Below, one piece after another: positions 16,230-24,078 of a stretch of 64,000 bases of DNA; position 1 is the stretch's first letter, and the number at the start of each line of letters is the position of its first letter. The stretch is from Lachnospiraceae bacterium (GTDB lineage Bacteria > Bacillota > Clostridia > Lachnospirales > Lachnospiraceae). A model generated the notes under the pieces. The model was not told where the DNA came from and made no database searches. It was given only the letters and a program-made list of their open reading frames with translations. The translations under genes were made by a program, and so were the position numbers. Where the stretch lies: contig JALEJP010000022.1 in assembly GCA_022769625.1 (NCBI GenBank), forward strand, positions 207,228 through 271,227. Reading direction: 5' to 3'.

Positions 16230-16984
16230 AATCCTGCTCTTCGCAGCACCTGCTCCATTTTCACCGCATTTTCCAGCTTCTCAAACTCCCCTATCAGTAC
16301 CCGGAAAAATCCCTGCTTATCCTCTTCAAGTACCGGAGCGAATCCCATTATGCCAAGCATACTCTCCAGATTTTTTGCATTTTCCTTTGACCTGAAATAT
16401 CCGACCTGTACACGATAACGTTTCTCTTTGTCTTTTCCATTGGCTTCCACTTCCTGTGCATAGATGGTCTGCAGGATACCGTCTGAAATTGCCTGTGCCA
16501 TCTCTTCGAAATTTTCATCAAAAATACGGTTATCCTCCCCGCTGTTTATAAAACCGGCTTCAACCAGAACGGCAGGCATCTTTGTTCTGCGAAGCACCAC
16601 AAGCCCGGGACGTTCCTGTATACCGAGATTTTGAAATCCAACCTCTTCCAGCTCCCGATTGATATTTTCCGCCATCTCCTCGGAAATTCCTCCCCGTTCA
16701 TAGACCAGTGTCTGCACACCAGAGTACTGTCCTGGAATCGGACTGGAATTGCGGTGGATGGATACAAAAAGATCTGCCCCCGCTTCATTTCCGATGGTCG
16801 CTTTCTGAAAAGGTGTCTGGTATACGTCCGTCGTTCTTGTATAGATCACATTCTGGCCGTTTTCTTCCAGAATTTTTCCCACCGCCAGCGCCAGACGAAG
16901 CGTATCATCCTTCTCCTGTCTTCCTTCATAAACTGCTCCCGGATCTGAACCTCCATGTCCTGCATCAATCACAATGGTTGCCAT
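16205..16984 (-). CDS. N-acetylmuramoyl-L-alanine amidase (Amidase_3) with SPOR domain
   Basis: The 259-residue protein is an Amidase_3 zinc enzyme: VIDAGHGGSDPG at residues 5-16 has the first zinc ligand, the Glu follows in YEGRQEKDD, SIHRNS has the second His, and PAVLVEAGFINS has the catalytic Glu. Residues about 185-259 form a SPOR domain (YRVQVGYFRSKENA...), which binds denuded glycan strands. It would cleave the bond between MurNAc and L-alanine. No signal peptide is seen, so export is unexplained. The only plausible start directly follows a terminator-like hairpin that contains its AGGAG, so translation may be held low. Its end overlaps the decayed CAP gene. Confidence 0.92.
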   Translation of the reverse strand: MATIVIDAGHGGSDPGAVYEGRQEKDDTLRLALAVGKILEENGQNVIYTRTTDVYQTPFQKATIGNEAGADLFVSIHRNSSPIPGQYSGVQTLVYERGGISEEMAENINRELEEVGFQNLGIQERPGLVVLRRTKMPAVLVEAGFINSGEDNRIFDENFEEMAQAISDGILQTIYAQEVEANGKDKEKRYRVQVGYFRSKENAKNLESMLGIMGFAPVLEEDKQGFFRVLIGEFEKLENAVKMEQVLRRAGFQTFITTE

Positions 16985-17035
16985 AAAAAAAGCTCCTGCA
17001 TACTTTTATTATTAAAGTATGCAGGAACTTTTTTT
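16985..17035 (-). terminator. Terminator hairpin that also buries the amidase ribosome binding site
   Basis: On the minus strand AAGTTCCTGCATACTTT pairs with AAAGTATGCAGGAGCTT across a short AT loop, followed by seven T and then the ATG of the amidase. It ends the transcript of the cell-wall-binding gene. The 3' arm contains AGGAG, the only Shine-Dalgarno for the amidase. Confidence 0.85.
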
Positions 17036-17055
17036 CGTTGCCTGAAATTACAGCA

Positions 17056-18045
17056 TTAATAGTTTGTGCAGACACCATTTTTATCAAACACATATATTTT
17101 CTGGTCGCCATTTGTCAGTGTGAAACGAATGGAAATTCCCTGCGCCATACTGCCCTTCGGATAAGTTGTATTATTCGCCTTCGTCTTGGAACGGAAGAAA
17201 TAATAATACTTGTTGCTGATCTTACACCATCCTGTGATCATCTGGCCGAGTGCCACCGTCCTGGTATCCATGAAATAATAGCGATTTTTCACTTTTAACC
17301 AGCCGGTATGCATAAATCCATCTGAATCAAAATAGTAACGTTTGCCGCCGATTGTTTTCCAGCCGGTCACCATCTTGTTCTTACTGTAGTATTTCCACTG
17401 TTTTCCGTACCCGACCCAGCCTGTTCCACTGCTGTTGGTTCTGCGGTCATCACGGTAGCCGGCAATATAATTGCCGTCACTGCCAACATATTTGTCCCCG
17501 ATCCAGGTATCCTTTGCAATTCGCCCGTCTGCGCCAAGATACAGGTTTTTTCCTTTGTATTTTACCCACTTACTGGTCTGCATAACACCTTTATTGCTGA
17601 AACAATAGGTGTAGCCTTCCACTTTTTTCCAACCGGTAAGCACATAACCCTTTTTGTTGAAATAATAGGTCTTACCATTGATCTTCAGCCACTGATTTTT
17701 CGGACGCTTCGTGCCGTCACCATAGGAATACCAGATCTTGCCATTTGCTGTTTTCCGGAAGCCTGCCTCCTGACACACTTTCTGCAGTACACCATCCTCC
17801 CCAAAAACATAGGTGATACCGCCGATCTTACGAATGCCGGTATACATGACCCCGGTTTTCGGTGCGAAATAATACTGCTTCCCCTCCAGTGTCAGCCATC
17901 CTTTCTGCATGGTGCCGTCTTCCTGATAATAGAAGCGATTGCCTCCCACATCTTTAAAGCCCCCGGCAGCAAACGATGTGACTGAAACCAGCATACTCAG
18001 TGCAAATGCTGCCATCAGTCCGAACCCCGTTTTCTTTTTCATCAT
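17056..18045 (-). CDS. Secreted cell-wall-binding repeat protein
   Basis: A 329-residue protein with a signal peptide (residues 1-27, cleavage near SFA-AG) followed by about eleven to thirteen imperfect 20-residue repeats of the choline/glucan-binding type (CW_binding), with patterns such as GWLTLEGKQYYF, GWKTIGGKRYYFDSDG and TGWLKVKNRYYF. Such repeats form beta-hairpin solenoids that bind cell-wall choline or glucans. There is no catalytic domain, so it is likely a structural or adhesion protein. GGGGAG lies at good spacing before the ATG at 18045. It starts 23 nt after rnfB with no terminator between, and is followed by a strong terminator, so it may be co-transcribed with rnf. Confidence 0.88.
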   Translation of the reverse strand: MMKKKTGFGLMAAFALSMLVSVTSFAAGGFKDVGGNRFYYQEDGTMQKGWLTLEGKQYYFAPKTGVMYTGIRKIGGITYVFGEDGVLQKVCQEAGFRKTANGKIWYSYGDGTKRPKNQWLKINGKTYYFNKKGYVLTGWKKVEGYTYCFSNKGVMQTSKWVKYKGKNLYLGADGRIAKDTWIGDKYVGSDGNYIAGYRDDRRTNSSGTGWVGYGKQWKYYSKNKMVTGWKTIGGKRYYFDSDGFMHTGWLKVKNRYYFMDTRTVALGQMITGWCKISNKYYYFFRSKTKANNTTYPKGSMAQGISIRFTLTNGDQKIYVFDKNGVCTNY

Positions 18046-18068
18046 AGAATCTCCCCTTTCTTAATTCT

Positions 18069-18878
18069 TTATGCCTCTTTACTGACCGGTCCGGTAATAA
18101 CCCCTCTCGGACAAACAGAAGCACAGGTACCACAATTTGTACACTTTTCTGTGTCTACATGAGCAATATTGCCTTCGACTGTAATTGCTCCGGATGGACA
18201 CTCTTTCTGGCATTTTTTACAGCCGATACATCCGGCCTCACATGCCTGCATAACCTGTTTTCCTTTATCCTTCGATGCGCAGCGCACCAGATAACGGTTG
18301 TCATATGGAACCAGCTCTATGAGCCTGCGCGGACAACGTGCCACGCATTTGCCACATGCTTTGCATTTTTCTTTATCCACAACTGCCACACCATCCACAA
18401 CATGGATTGCATCAAATGGACATACCTTTTCACAGGTTCCATGTCCAAGACAGCCGTACTGACAGGTTTTTGGTCCCCCCGCCGGAACAAACTCCATCAT
18501 CTCACAGTCTGTCACGCCATAATAATTATACTTTTCTTTCGCTTTTTCACAGGTACCGGCACATTTGACAAAAGCCACCATATGAATACTCTCGCCTGCT
18601 TCCTGACCCATGATTGCTGCGATCTTCTCTGCAGCCGGGGCGCCTCCCACCGGACATCCGTCCACAGGTGCTTCCCCTTTTGCGATGGCCTTTGCCATAG
18701 CATCACAGCCTGCATATCCACAGCCGCCGCAGTTGTTGCCCGGAAGCTGCTCGCGCACCAGCTGTTCCTTCTCATCGATCTCAACCTTAAACTTTTTATC
18801 TGCCACGCCCAGAAACAGTCCGAGAAGCAGACCTGTTCCGCCCACAATCGCAGCGGCAAGAATCATTTCCATTACCAT
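18069..18878 (-). CDS. rnfB: Rnf complex subunit B, iron-sulfur protein
   Basis: The 269-residue protein has an N-terminal membrane helix, then the CGGCGYAGCDAMA motif that binds a 4Fe-4S cluster, and two paired ferredoxin-type regions (CLGHGTCEKVCPFDAI with CKACGKCVARCP, and CIGCKKCQKECPSGAI with CTNCGTCASVCPRG). RnfB is thought to be the entry point for electrons from reduced ferredoxin. In the membrane Rnf complex these pass to NAD while sodium ions or protons are pumped out. AGGAGGAG precedes the start. It is the last gene of the rnfCDGEAB operon. Confidence 0.97.
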   Translation of the reverse strand: MVMEMILAAAIVGGTGLLLGLFLGVADKKFKVEIDEKEQLVREQLPGNNCGGCGYAGCDAMAKAIAKGEAPVDGCPVGGAPAAEKIAAIMGQEAGESIHMVAFVKCAGTCEKAKEKYNYYGVTDCEMMEFVPAGGPKTCQYGCLGHGTCEKVCPFDAIHVVDGVAVVDKEKCKACGKCVARCPRRLIELVPYDNRYLVRCASKDKGKQVMQACEAGCIGCKKCQKECPSGAITVEGNIAHVDTEKCTNCGTCASVCPRGVITGPVSKEA

Positions 18879-18894
18879 ACTCTGCTCCTCCTTC

Positions 18895-19470
18895 CTATTT
18901 CAGACTGGAAAATCCGAAAAATGCAATCGCCATCAGACATGCTGTCAACAGTACGATAGGAGAACCCTGAAATGCTTCCGGCACATCATTGTACTCTGTC
19001 TTTTCCCGGATACCTGCCATAAGGACGATCGAAATCGTAAATCCTACCGCAGTAGCCAGTCCATTTACCACACTCTCCAAAACATTGTAGCTTTTCTGAA
19101 CATTGATCAGAGCCACACCCAGAACGGCACAGTTGGTGGTGATCAGCGGCAGATACACACCCAGAGCATTATAAAGGGCAGGGCTGCACTTTTTCAGGAA
19201 CATCTCCACAAGCTGAACCAGAGCGGCAATCACAAGAATGAACACGATGGTCTGCAGATACACCACATTCAACGGAACAAGAATAAACTGATAAATCAAC
19301 GCAGTCAGCAGAGAGGATATCGTGATAACGAAAATAACTGCTCCCCCCATACCTGCAGCCGTATTCACTTTTTTGGATACACCAAGAAACGGACACAGAC
19401 CGAGGAACTGACTTAACACAACATTATTGATAAAAGCAGTACCAACCGCGATCATCAGAAGCTCTTTCAT
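18895..19470 (-). CDS. rnfA: Rnf complex subunit A, membrane protein
   Basis: A 191-residue protein with six hydrophobic helices, including the conserved NNVVLSQFLGLCPFLGVS near the N-terminus, whose Cys helps to bind an iron-sulfur centre within the membrane in related Rnf/Nqr complexes, and the second NCAVLGVAL segment. With RnfE it forms the pseudo-symmetric membrane core of the ferredoxin:NAD oxidoreductase. The start overlaps the rnfE stop by 4 nt, so translation is coupled. Confidence 0.97.
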   Translation of the reverse strand: MKELLMIAVGTAFINNVVLSQFLGLCPFLGVSKKVNTAAGMGGAVIFVITISSLLTALIYQFILVPLNVVYLQTIVFILVIAALVQLVEMFLKKCSPALYNALGVYLPLITTNCAVLGVALINVQKSYNVLESVVNGLATAVGFTISIVLMAGIREKTEYNDVPEAFQGSPIVLLTACLMAIAFFGFSSLK

Positions 19471-20150
19471 AATGTCTCCCCTCCTTTACAGCTGCTTGCA
19501 CAGGCTTCACAGTGTCCGGTACAGCCAGTACCAATTCTGGTCTCTTTTCCTTTTCGCTGTGCATTCAGCTTCACTTTATTCTGCACTGCAATCAACAGAG
19601 ACAGTACCAGAAATGCACCCGGTGCAAGAATAAAAATCGTGATTGGTTCGTAGGATGCCGGCATGATCTGTGCGCCAAAAACAGTACCTGCACCAATCAA
19701 TTCACGTACGATACCGATGCTGGTAAGTCCAATGGTAAATCCAAGTCCCATACCAACGCCATCAAAAAAGGACGGAATAACCGGATTCAGGGAAGCATAA
19801 GCTTCCGCTCTTCCCAGAATAATACAGTTAACTACGATCAGCGGAATATAAATGCCAAGGCTTTCATACAGGGATGGTACATAAGCCTGCAGAAGGAACT
19901 GTACGATCGTTACAAAAGAGGCTACGACCACAATAAACGCCGGCATACGCACGCCGTTTGGAATGATTTTCCTCAGTGCAGAGATCATCAGGTTTGACAT
20001 GGCAAGAATTACCGTAGTGGTAAGTCCCATGCCCAGACCATTCATGGCAGATGTTGTGACCGCCAGTGTCGGACACATACCGAGCATCAGCACAAAGGTA
20101 GGATTTTCTTTGATAATACCGTTATACAGACGTTCTGTTACTTTACTCAT
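19467..20150 (-). CDS. rnfE: Rnf complex subunit E, membrane protein
   Basis: A 227-residue homologue of RnfA with six helices. LMLGMCPTLAVTTSAMNGLGMG and VNCIILGRAEAYA carry the two conserved cysteine regions that match those of RnfA in opposite orientation. The C-terminal tail is Cys-rich (CTGHCEACASSC), which is not a core feature of the E. coli protein and could bind metal; I note it without a function. It overlaps rnfG by 8 nt and rnfA by 4 nt. Confidence 0.96.
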   Translation of the reverse strand: MSKVTERLYNGIIKENPTFVLMLGMCPTLAVTTSAMNGLGMGLTTTVILAMSNLMISALRKIIPNGVRMPAFIVVVASFVTIVQFLLQAYVPSLYESLGIYIPLIVVNCIILGRAEAYASLNPVIPSFFDGVGMGLGFTIGLTSIGIVRELIGAGTVFGAQIMPASYEPITIFILAPGAFLVLSLLIAVQNKVKLNAQRKGKETRIGTGCTGHCEACASSCKGGETL

Positions 20151-20769
20151 TTAATACTCCCCCTTCCACCAGGCTCTGATAGAAGCAGATACCCGCATTC
20201 ACACCATTTGTCATGGCTTTTGAAGTAAAGGTAGCACCACTAATGGCATCAATCTCATTTTCAGCGGCAGCTCCTGTCTTTGTTACCACGAACTGATCCA
20301 CTGCTTTATCGCGAAACTGACCTTTAAAGGAATCTTCCGTAGCATGCATGCCAAGACCGGCTGTCTCACTGATCGAAAGAATTTCCACTCCTTTTACCGT
20401 TCCTTCCAGATCAATTCCCATGGAGAAATTGATATCGCCGCCATATCCTTCATGTGAGGTCAGATTGATAACAACCCCGGCAATCTGACCGCCGTTATTT
20501 ACCAGATAAAAGTTTTCAATGGTATCCGCCGTACTGTCATACCCTGCCGCCGTCAGCGCATCTGCCGCAGCTGCAAGAAGCTCATCTTTCTGTTCTGGCT
20601 CGACGAACTCTTCCGCACCTGGAAAGACTGCAAGATATGCTTCCTGTTCTGCTTTGGCCTCCGCCTGTGCAATGGGCTCTTTTGTGATACCGTATACCGT
20701 TCCAAGAAGTAATCCGGCTACCAGAGTGATTGCCATCAAAATCAATGCATTCTTAATGATCTTATTCAT
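20143..20769 (-). CDS. rnfG: Rnf complex subunit G, flavoprotein
   Basis: This 208-residue protein has one N-terminal membrane helix and an extracytoplasmic FMN-binding domain. The covalent flavin site is in AISGATFTSKAM, matching the SGATxTS consensus, with the second Thr as the attachment residue. TAGLGMHATED is the other conserved FMN-domain segment. It carries electrons between RnfD and the rest of the complex on the outer side of the membrane. It is tightly packed between rnfD and rnfE, overlapping both. Confidence 0.97.
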   Translation of the reverse strand: MNKIIKNALILMAITLVAGLLLGTVYGITKEPIAQAEAKAEQEAYLAVFPGAEEFVEPEQKDELLAAAADALTAAGYDSTADTIENFYLVNNGGQIAGVVINLTSHEGYGGDINFSMGIDLEGTVKGVEILSISETAGLGMHATEDSFKGQFRDKAVDQFVVTKTGAAAENEIDAISGATFTSKAMTNGVNAGICFYQSLVEGGVLNE

Positions 20770-21698
20770 GCTTTTTTCCCTCCTTTTCCAAATGCCGTAG
20801 GAGGTGTTACCTTCTCAATCAGCGGTACCAGAAGATTGGAGAGAATGATCGCATAGGAAACACCTTCCGAAGCGCTGCCAAAAAAGCGGAAAATACCGGT
20901 GAGTATACCGATCACACAGCCGTATACGATCTGTCCCTTTTTCGTGATGGGTGAGGTCACATAATCGGTAGCCATAAAGAAGGCACCGAGCATCAGTCCG
21001 CCGCCGCACAGCTGAGCTGCCAGATACTGCAGATCAAACCCGTGCCCGCCGAAAATCAGCGTAAAAATCGCAAATGTAATCAGATACGATGCCGGAATGC
21101 GCAGATCGATCACCTTGAAAATCAGAAGAATCGCAGCACCAATCAGAATCGCAATCACCGATGTCTCACCGATGGTTCCTGCAGTATTTCCCACAAACAG
21201 ATCCACAAGATTTACACTCTCTCCCGCTTTCATGGCTGCCAGAGGTGTTGCTCCTGTGATACCGTCATATGTAAAATCCGTCATCCTTCCTGTAAAGGAA
21301 ATCAGAAGGAAGCATCTGGCTGCAAGCGCCGGATTCATAAAATTCTGCCCAAGTCCGCCAAAAAGCTGTTTCACAAAAATGATTGCAAAAACAGAACCGA
21401 TGATCGGCAGCCACCATGGCACCGATACCGGAAGATTCAGTGCCAGGAGAAGTCCTGTTACCGCTGCACTGAAATCAAAAATCGTAACTTTCCTGTGCAT
21501 CAGTTTCTCATAAATATATTCTGTGAGAACGCAGGAAGCTACTGAAATCACAATAATCCCAAGTGCACGCATACCAAAATGCCATACACCAAAAACAGAT
21601 GCCGGAAGCAGTGCGATCAAAACAAGAAGCATCAGGTCACTGCTTTTCTTTGAATCTCTGATATGCGGATTGGATGATATATTCAGCATTTCACTCAT
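20766..21698 (-). CDS. rnfD: Rnf complex subunit D, flavin-binding membrane protein
   Basis: A 310-residue polytopic protein with about eight to ten helices, starting with the SSNPHIRDSKKSS segment found in clostridial RnfD. ITGATPLAAMK carries the Thr expected to hold FMN covalently, and GGLGQNFMNPALAAR is a conserved family stretch. Together with RnfG it forms the flavin pathway and probably the ion channel of the complex. It overlaps rnfC and rnfG by 4 nt each. Confidence 0.97.
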   Translation of the reverse strand: MSEMLNISSNPHIRDSKKSSDLMLLVLIALLPASVFGVWHFGMRALGIIVISVASCVLTEYIYEKLMHRKVTIFDFSAAVTGLLLALNLPVSVPWWLPIIGSVFAIIFVKQLFGGLGQNFMNPALAARCFLLISFTGRMTDFTYDGITGATPLAAMKAGESVNLVDLFVGNTAGTIGETSVIAILIGAAILLIFKVIDLRIPASYLITFAIFTLIFGGHGFDLQYLAAQLCGGGLMLGAFFMATDYVTSPITKKGQIVYGCVIGILTGIFRFFGSASEGVSYAIILSNLLVPLIEKVTPPTAFGKGGKKA

Positions 21699-23035
21699 TT
21701 TCCTTTTCCTCCCTGTGCCGCTTTTTTCCGATCTGCAAGAACAATCTTGCGCATGGATTTAATGTATTGTGTCAGAGGACGTTTAGCCGGACAGATAAAG
21801 CTGCAGCATCCGCATTCACAGCACTCCATACCTTCCGCTTTTACAAACGCCTCTTTATCATATCTCTTTGCATAATCCGCAAGCCTTGAAGGAACAACTC
21901 TGCCCGGACAGACAGAAACACAGCGGCCGCAGTTGATACACGCAGTCTCACTGGCCTCAGCCGCCTCATCCTTTGTCAGACAAAGGATGGCAGAAGAAGT
22001 TTTCGTTACCGGAACATCCAGTGAATAGAGCGGCATGCCCATCATAGGTCCGCCCGAAATCACTTTTTTAGGCTCCTCCACAAAACCTCCCGCTTCCTCA
22101 ATCAGCTCACGGAAATTCGTTCCAACCGGAACCCGGATGTTCTGTGGCTCTCGAATGGCATTTCCTGTGATCGTCATTACCTTTTTCATAACCGGTTTTC
22201 CCAGGTATACTGCATCGTAGATTGCATGAATCGTGTCACAATTGCTGACGACACATCCCGCATCAGCCGGAAGCATGGAAGAGTTGATCTGTCTTCCCGT
22301 TGTGGCAAAAATCAGCTGCCGCTCTGCTCCCTGGGGATACTTGGTTTTTAACTGTATCACCTCGATATCCGCATCTTTTCCGGAAGCTGCAATCAGCTTG
22401 TCTGCCGCATCTTTCTTGTTATCCTCCACCGCAAGGATGCCCTTTACCTTTCCGAACACCTTCATGGCGGCCCGCAGTCCTCCTACGATCTTCTCCGGCT
22501 CCTCCATCATCCGTCGGTAATCTGAGGTCAGATATGGCTCGCACTCTGCACAGTTTACAATAACATAATCAATTTTTGAGGGATCCTTCGGGGAATACTT
22601 TACATGAGTCGGAAATCCGGCTCCTCCCATTCCTACAATCCCTGCCTCCTTCATCATTTCGAGAATCTCCTCACCCGTAAGCTCAGATAACTCCTTCCGT
22701 TTTGGCCAGTCAATCTCCTCATATTTTCCGTCATTTTCAATGACGATTGAATTGACCATTGCCCCTGAGACAGTCAGCCTGGGTTCAATGGTTTTCACAG
22801 TACCGGAAACAGAAGCACAGATACACGCAGATACAAATCCACCTGCCTCCGCAATTTTCTGTCCTGCCAGCACATGATCGCCTTTGTTCACGATCGGTGC
22901 AGCCGGTGCTCCGATATGCTGAGAAAGCGGGTAGACAAGATCGCCTTTGGGCAATACCTCACGGATCGGTTTGTCCTTCGACAAATCCTTTCCGTCGTAG
23001 GGATGAATGCCACCCTTAAAAGTAAATCGCAGCAT
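21695..23035 (-). CDS. rnfC: Rnf complex subunit C, NADH-binding iron-sulfur protein
   Basis: The first gene of the rnf operon encodes 446 residues. HPYDGKDLSKD and PLSQHIGAPA near the start are typical of RnfC. The NAD and FMN binding region includes GMGGAGFPTHVK, and the C-terminal part has two 4Fe-4S motifs (CINCGRCVSVCPGRVVP and CCECGCCSFICPAKRP). It is the cytosolic subunit that reduces NAD. A PF06541 membrane-protein gene ends 16 nt upstream, so the operon may begin with that gene; no separate rnfC promoter is visible. Confidence 0.97.
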   Translation of the reverse strand: MLRFTFKGGIHPYDGKDLSKDKPIREVLPKGDLVYPLSQHIGAPAAPIVNKGDHVLAGQKIAEAGGFVSACICASVSGTVKTIEPRLTVSGAMVNSIVIENDGKYEEIDWPKRKELSELTGEEILEMMKEAGIVGMGGAGFPTHVKYSPKDPSKIDYVIVNCAECEPYLTSDYRRMMEEPEKIVGGLRAAMKVFGKVKGILAVEDNKKDAADKLIAASGKDADIEVIQLKTKYPQGAERQLIFATTGRQINSSMLPADAGCVVSNCDTIHAIYDAVYLGKPVMKKVMTITGNAIREPQNIRVPVGTNFRELIEEAGGFVEEPKKVISGGPMMGMPLYSLDVPVTKTSSAILCLTKDEAAEASETACINCGRCVSVCPGRVVPSRLADYAKRYDKEAFVKAEGMECCECGCCSFICPAKRPLTQYIKSMRKIVLADRKKAAQGGKGK

Positions 23036-23051
23036 AGCTTTATCCTCCTTC

Positions 23052-23951
23052 TTATTTATTCTTGTTGTTGCTTTTTTTATCTTTTCTTCGGCGGTATGCC
23101 TTATGAATATTCGGATATGCTCTCATAAAACGACGGTTTACACCTGTGATTTTGGAAATCCCTTCCTGATACTGTTCCCGGAAATTCCTTGTATGCTCCC
23201 GGAAGCTCTCCAGATATTCCGTAAGGCCTTTTTCTTCTATCCGCTTCTGGAAACCATTCTGGTAGTCCCCAACTCTGTCCTGAATCTCTTTCAGACTGGG
23301 GAACTGCTTTTTATAAGTTCCAAGCAGCTCACGTACTTCCTCGGCAGACTCATACAGTCTGGTACTCTGGAGATATTCGGAAAAATCCTCCATGACAGTC
23401 TGCAGGCGCGCAAGCTTTTTGCCCAGTTTGAATGCTGCCAGAGACGAAACGGTAAAATCAACCGCATACAGAATCCCGCACAGAATCACAAATGCATGCC
23501 CGGTCGCCACATCAAACAACCCGATCACCCACTCGGCAAAGGGCTGAAGAACCTCAAACATCAGCAGAGTAAAAAAACCCCAGGCAATCGAGCTGCCCAG
23601 ACATATGCGCCCCTGTATGTTAAACGGTTTATCACTGTAATCCCACCAGCTTGTGTGAAACAGGGTCTCCATCACCCACGCAGTCACATATTCCAGAACC
23701 GTAGCAAGTATAATACCGCCCAAAAACAGCCAGAGGCCGTGATTCGCCAGAGGTCTGAGAAGCACATAAACACTCATGGCTCCAACCCCGTAAATCGTAC
23801 AGACCGGCCCGGTTACAAATCCACGGTTTACCAGACGCTTTTCTTTTATTGAAACATAGGAACTCTCCCACACCCATCCAAGAAAACTGTAAAGAATCAG
23901 CCAGAAAAGAATATGGTACAAATCTACTCCTAAAACTTTAAAATCCCACAT
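23052..23951 (-). CDS. Putative ABC-transporter-type membrane protein (PF06541, CmpB-like)
   Basis: The 299-residue protein starts with FWLILYSFLGWVWES and contains NRGFVTGPVCTIYGVGA and WWDYSDKPFNIQGRICLGSSIAWG, the hallmark segments of the PF06541 family annotated as putative ABC-transporter type IV. About six helices fill residues 1-190; the last 100 residues are a charged, probably coiled, cytosolic tail. There is no ATP-binding protein nearby, so a transport role is unproven. Its stop lies 16 nt before rnfC, which suggests co-transcription. An AAGGAG lies upstream of the ATG at 23951. Confidence 0.85.
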   Translation of the reverse strand: MWDFKVLGVDLYHILFWLILYSFLGWVWESSYVSIKEKRLVNRGFVTGPVCTIYGVGAMSVYVLLRPLANHGLWLFLGGIILATVLEYVTAWVMETLFHTSWWDYSDKPFNIQGRICLGSSIAWGFFTLLMFEVLQPFAEWVIGLFDVATGHAFVILCGILYAVDFTVSSLAAFKLGKKLARLQTVMEDFSEYLQSTRLYESAEEVRELLGTYKKQFPSLKEIQDRVGDYQNGFQKRIEEKGLTEYLESFREHTRNFREQYQEGISKITGVNRRFMRAYPNIHKAYRRRKDKKSNNKNK

Positions 23952-23997
23952 AAAATTACGTTCTCCTTTTTCACTACCGTTTCTGATTTTCTTTCCG

Positions 23998-24026
23998 TTG
24001 CATTTTCAGACCATCGAGCATATAAT
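23998..24026 (+). promoter_or_regulatory. Promoter of the RNase H-fold nuclease gene
   Basis: TTGCAT (23998-24003), a 17-nt spacer and a perfect TATAAT (24021-24026). A small hairpin ACCTGC/GCAGGT follows at about 24037-24054, in the leader before the ATG at 24079. Confidence 0.65.
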
Positions 24027-24078
24027 ACGAATCATACCTGCCAGAATGCAGGTACCGGCATGAAAGGAATCTATAATT

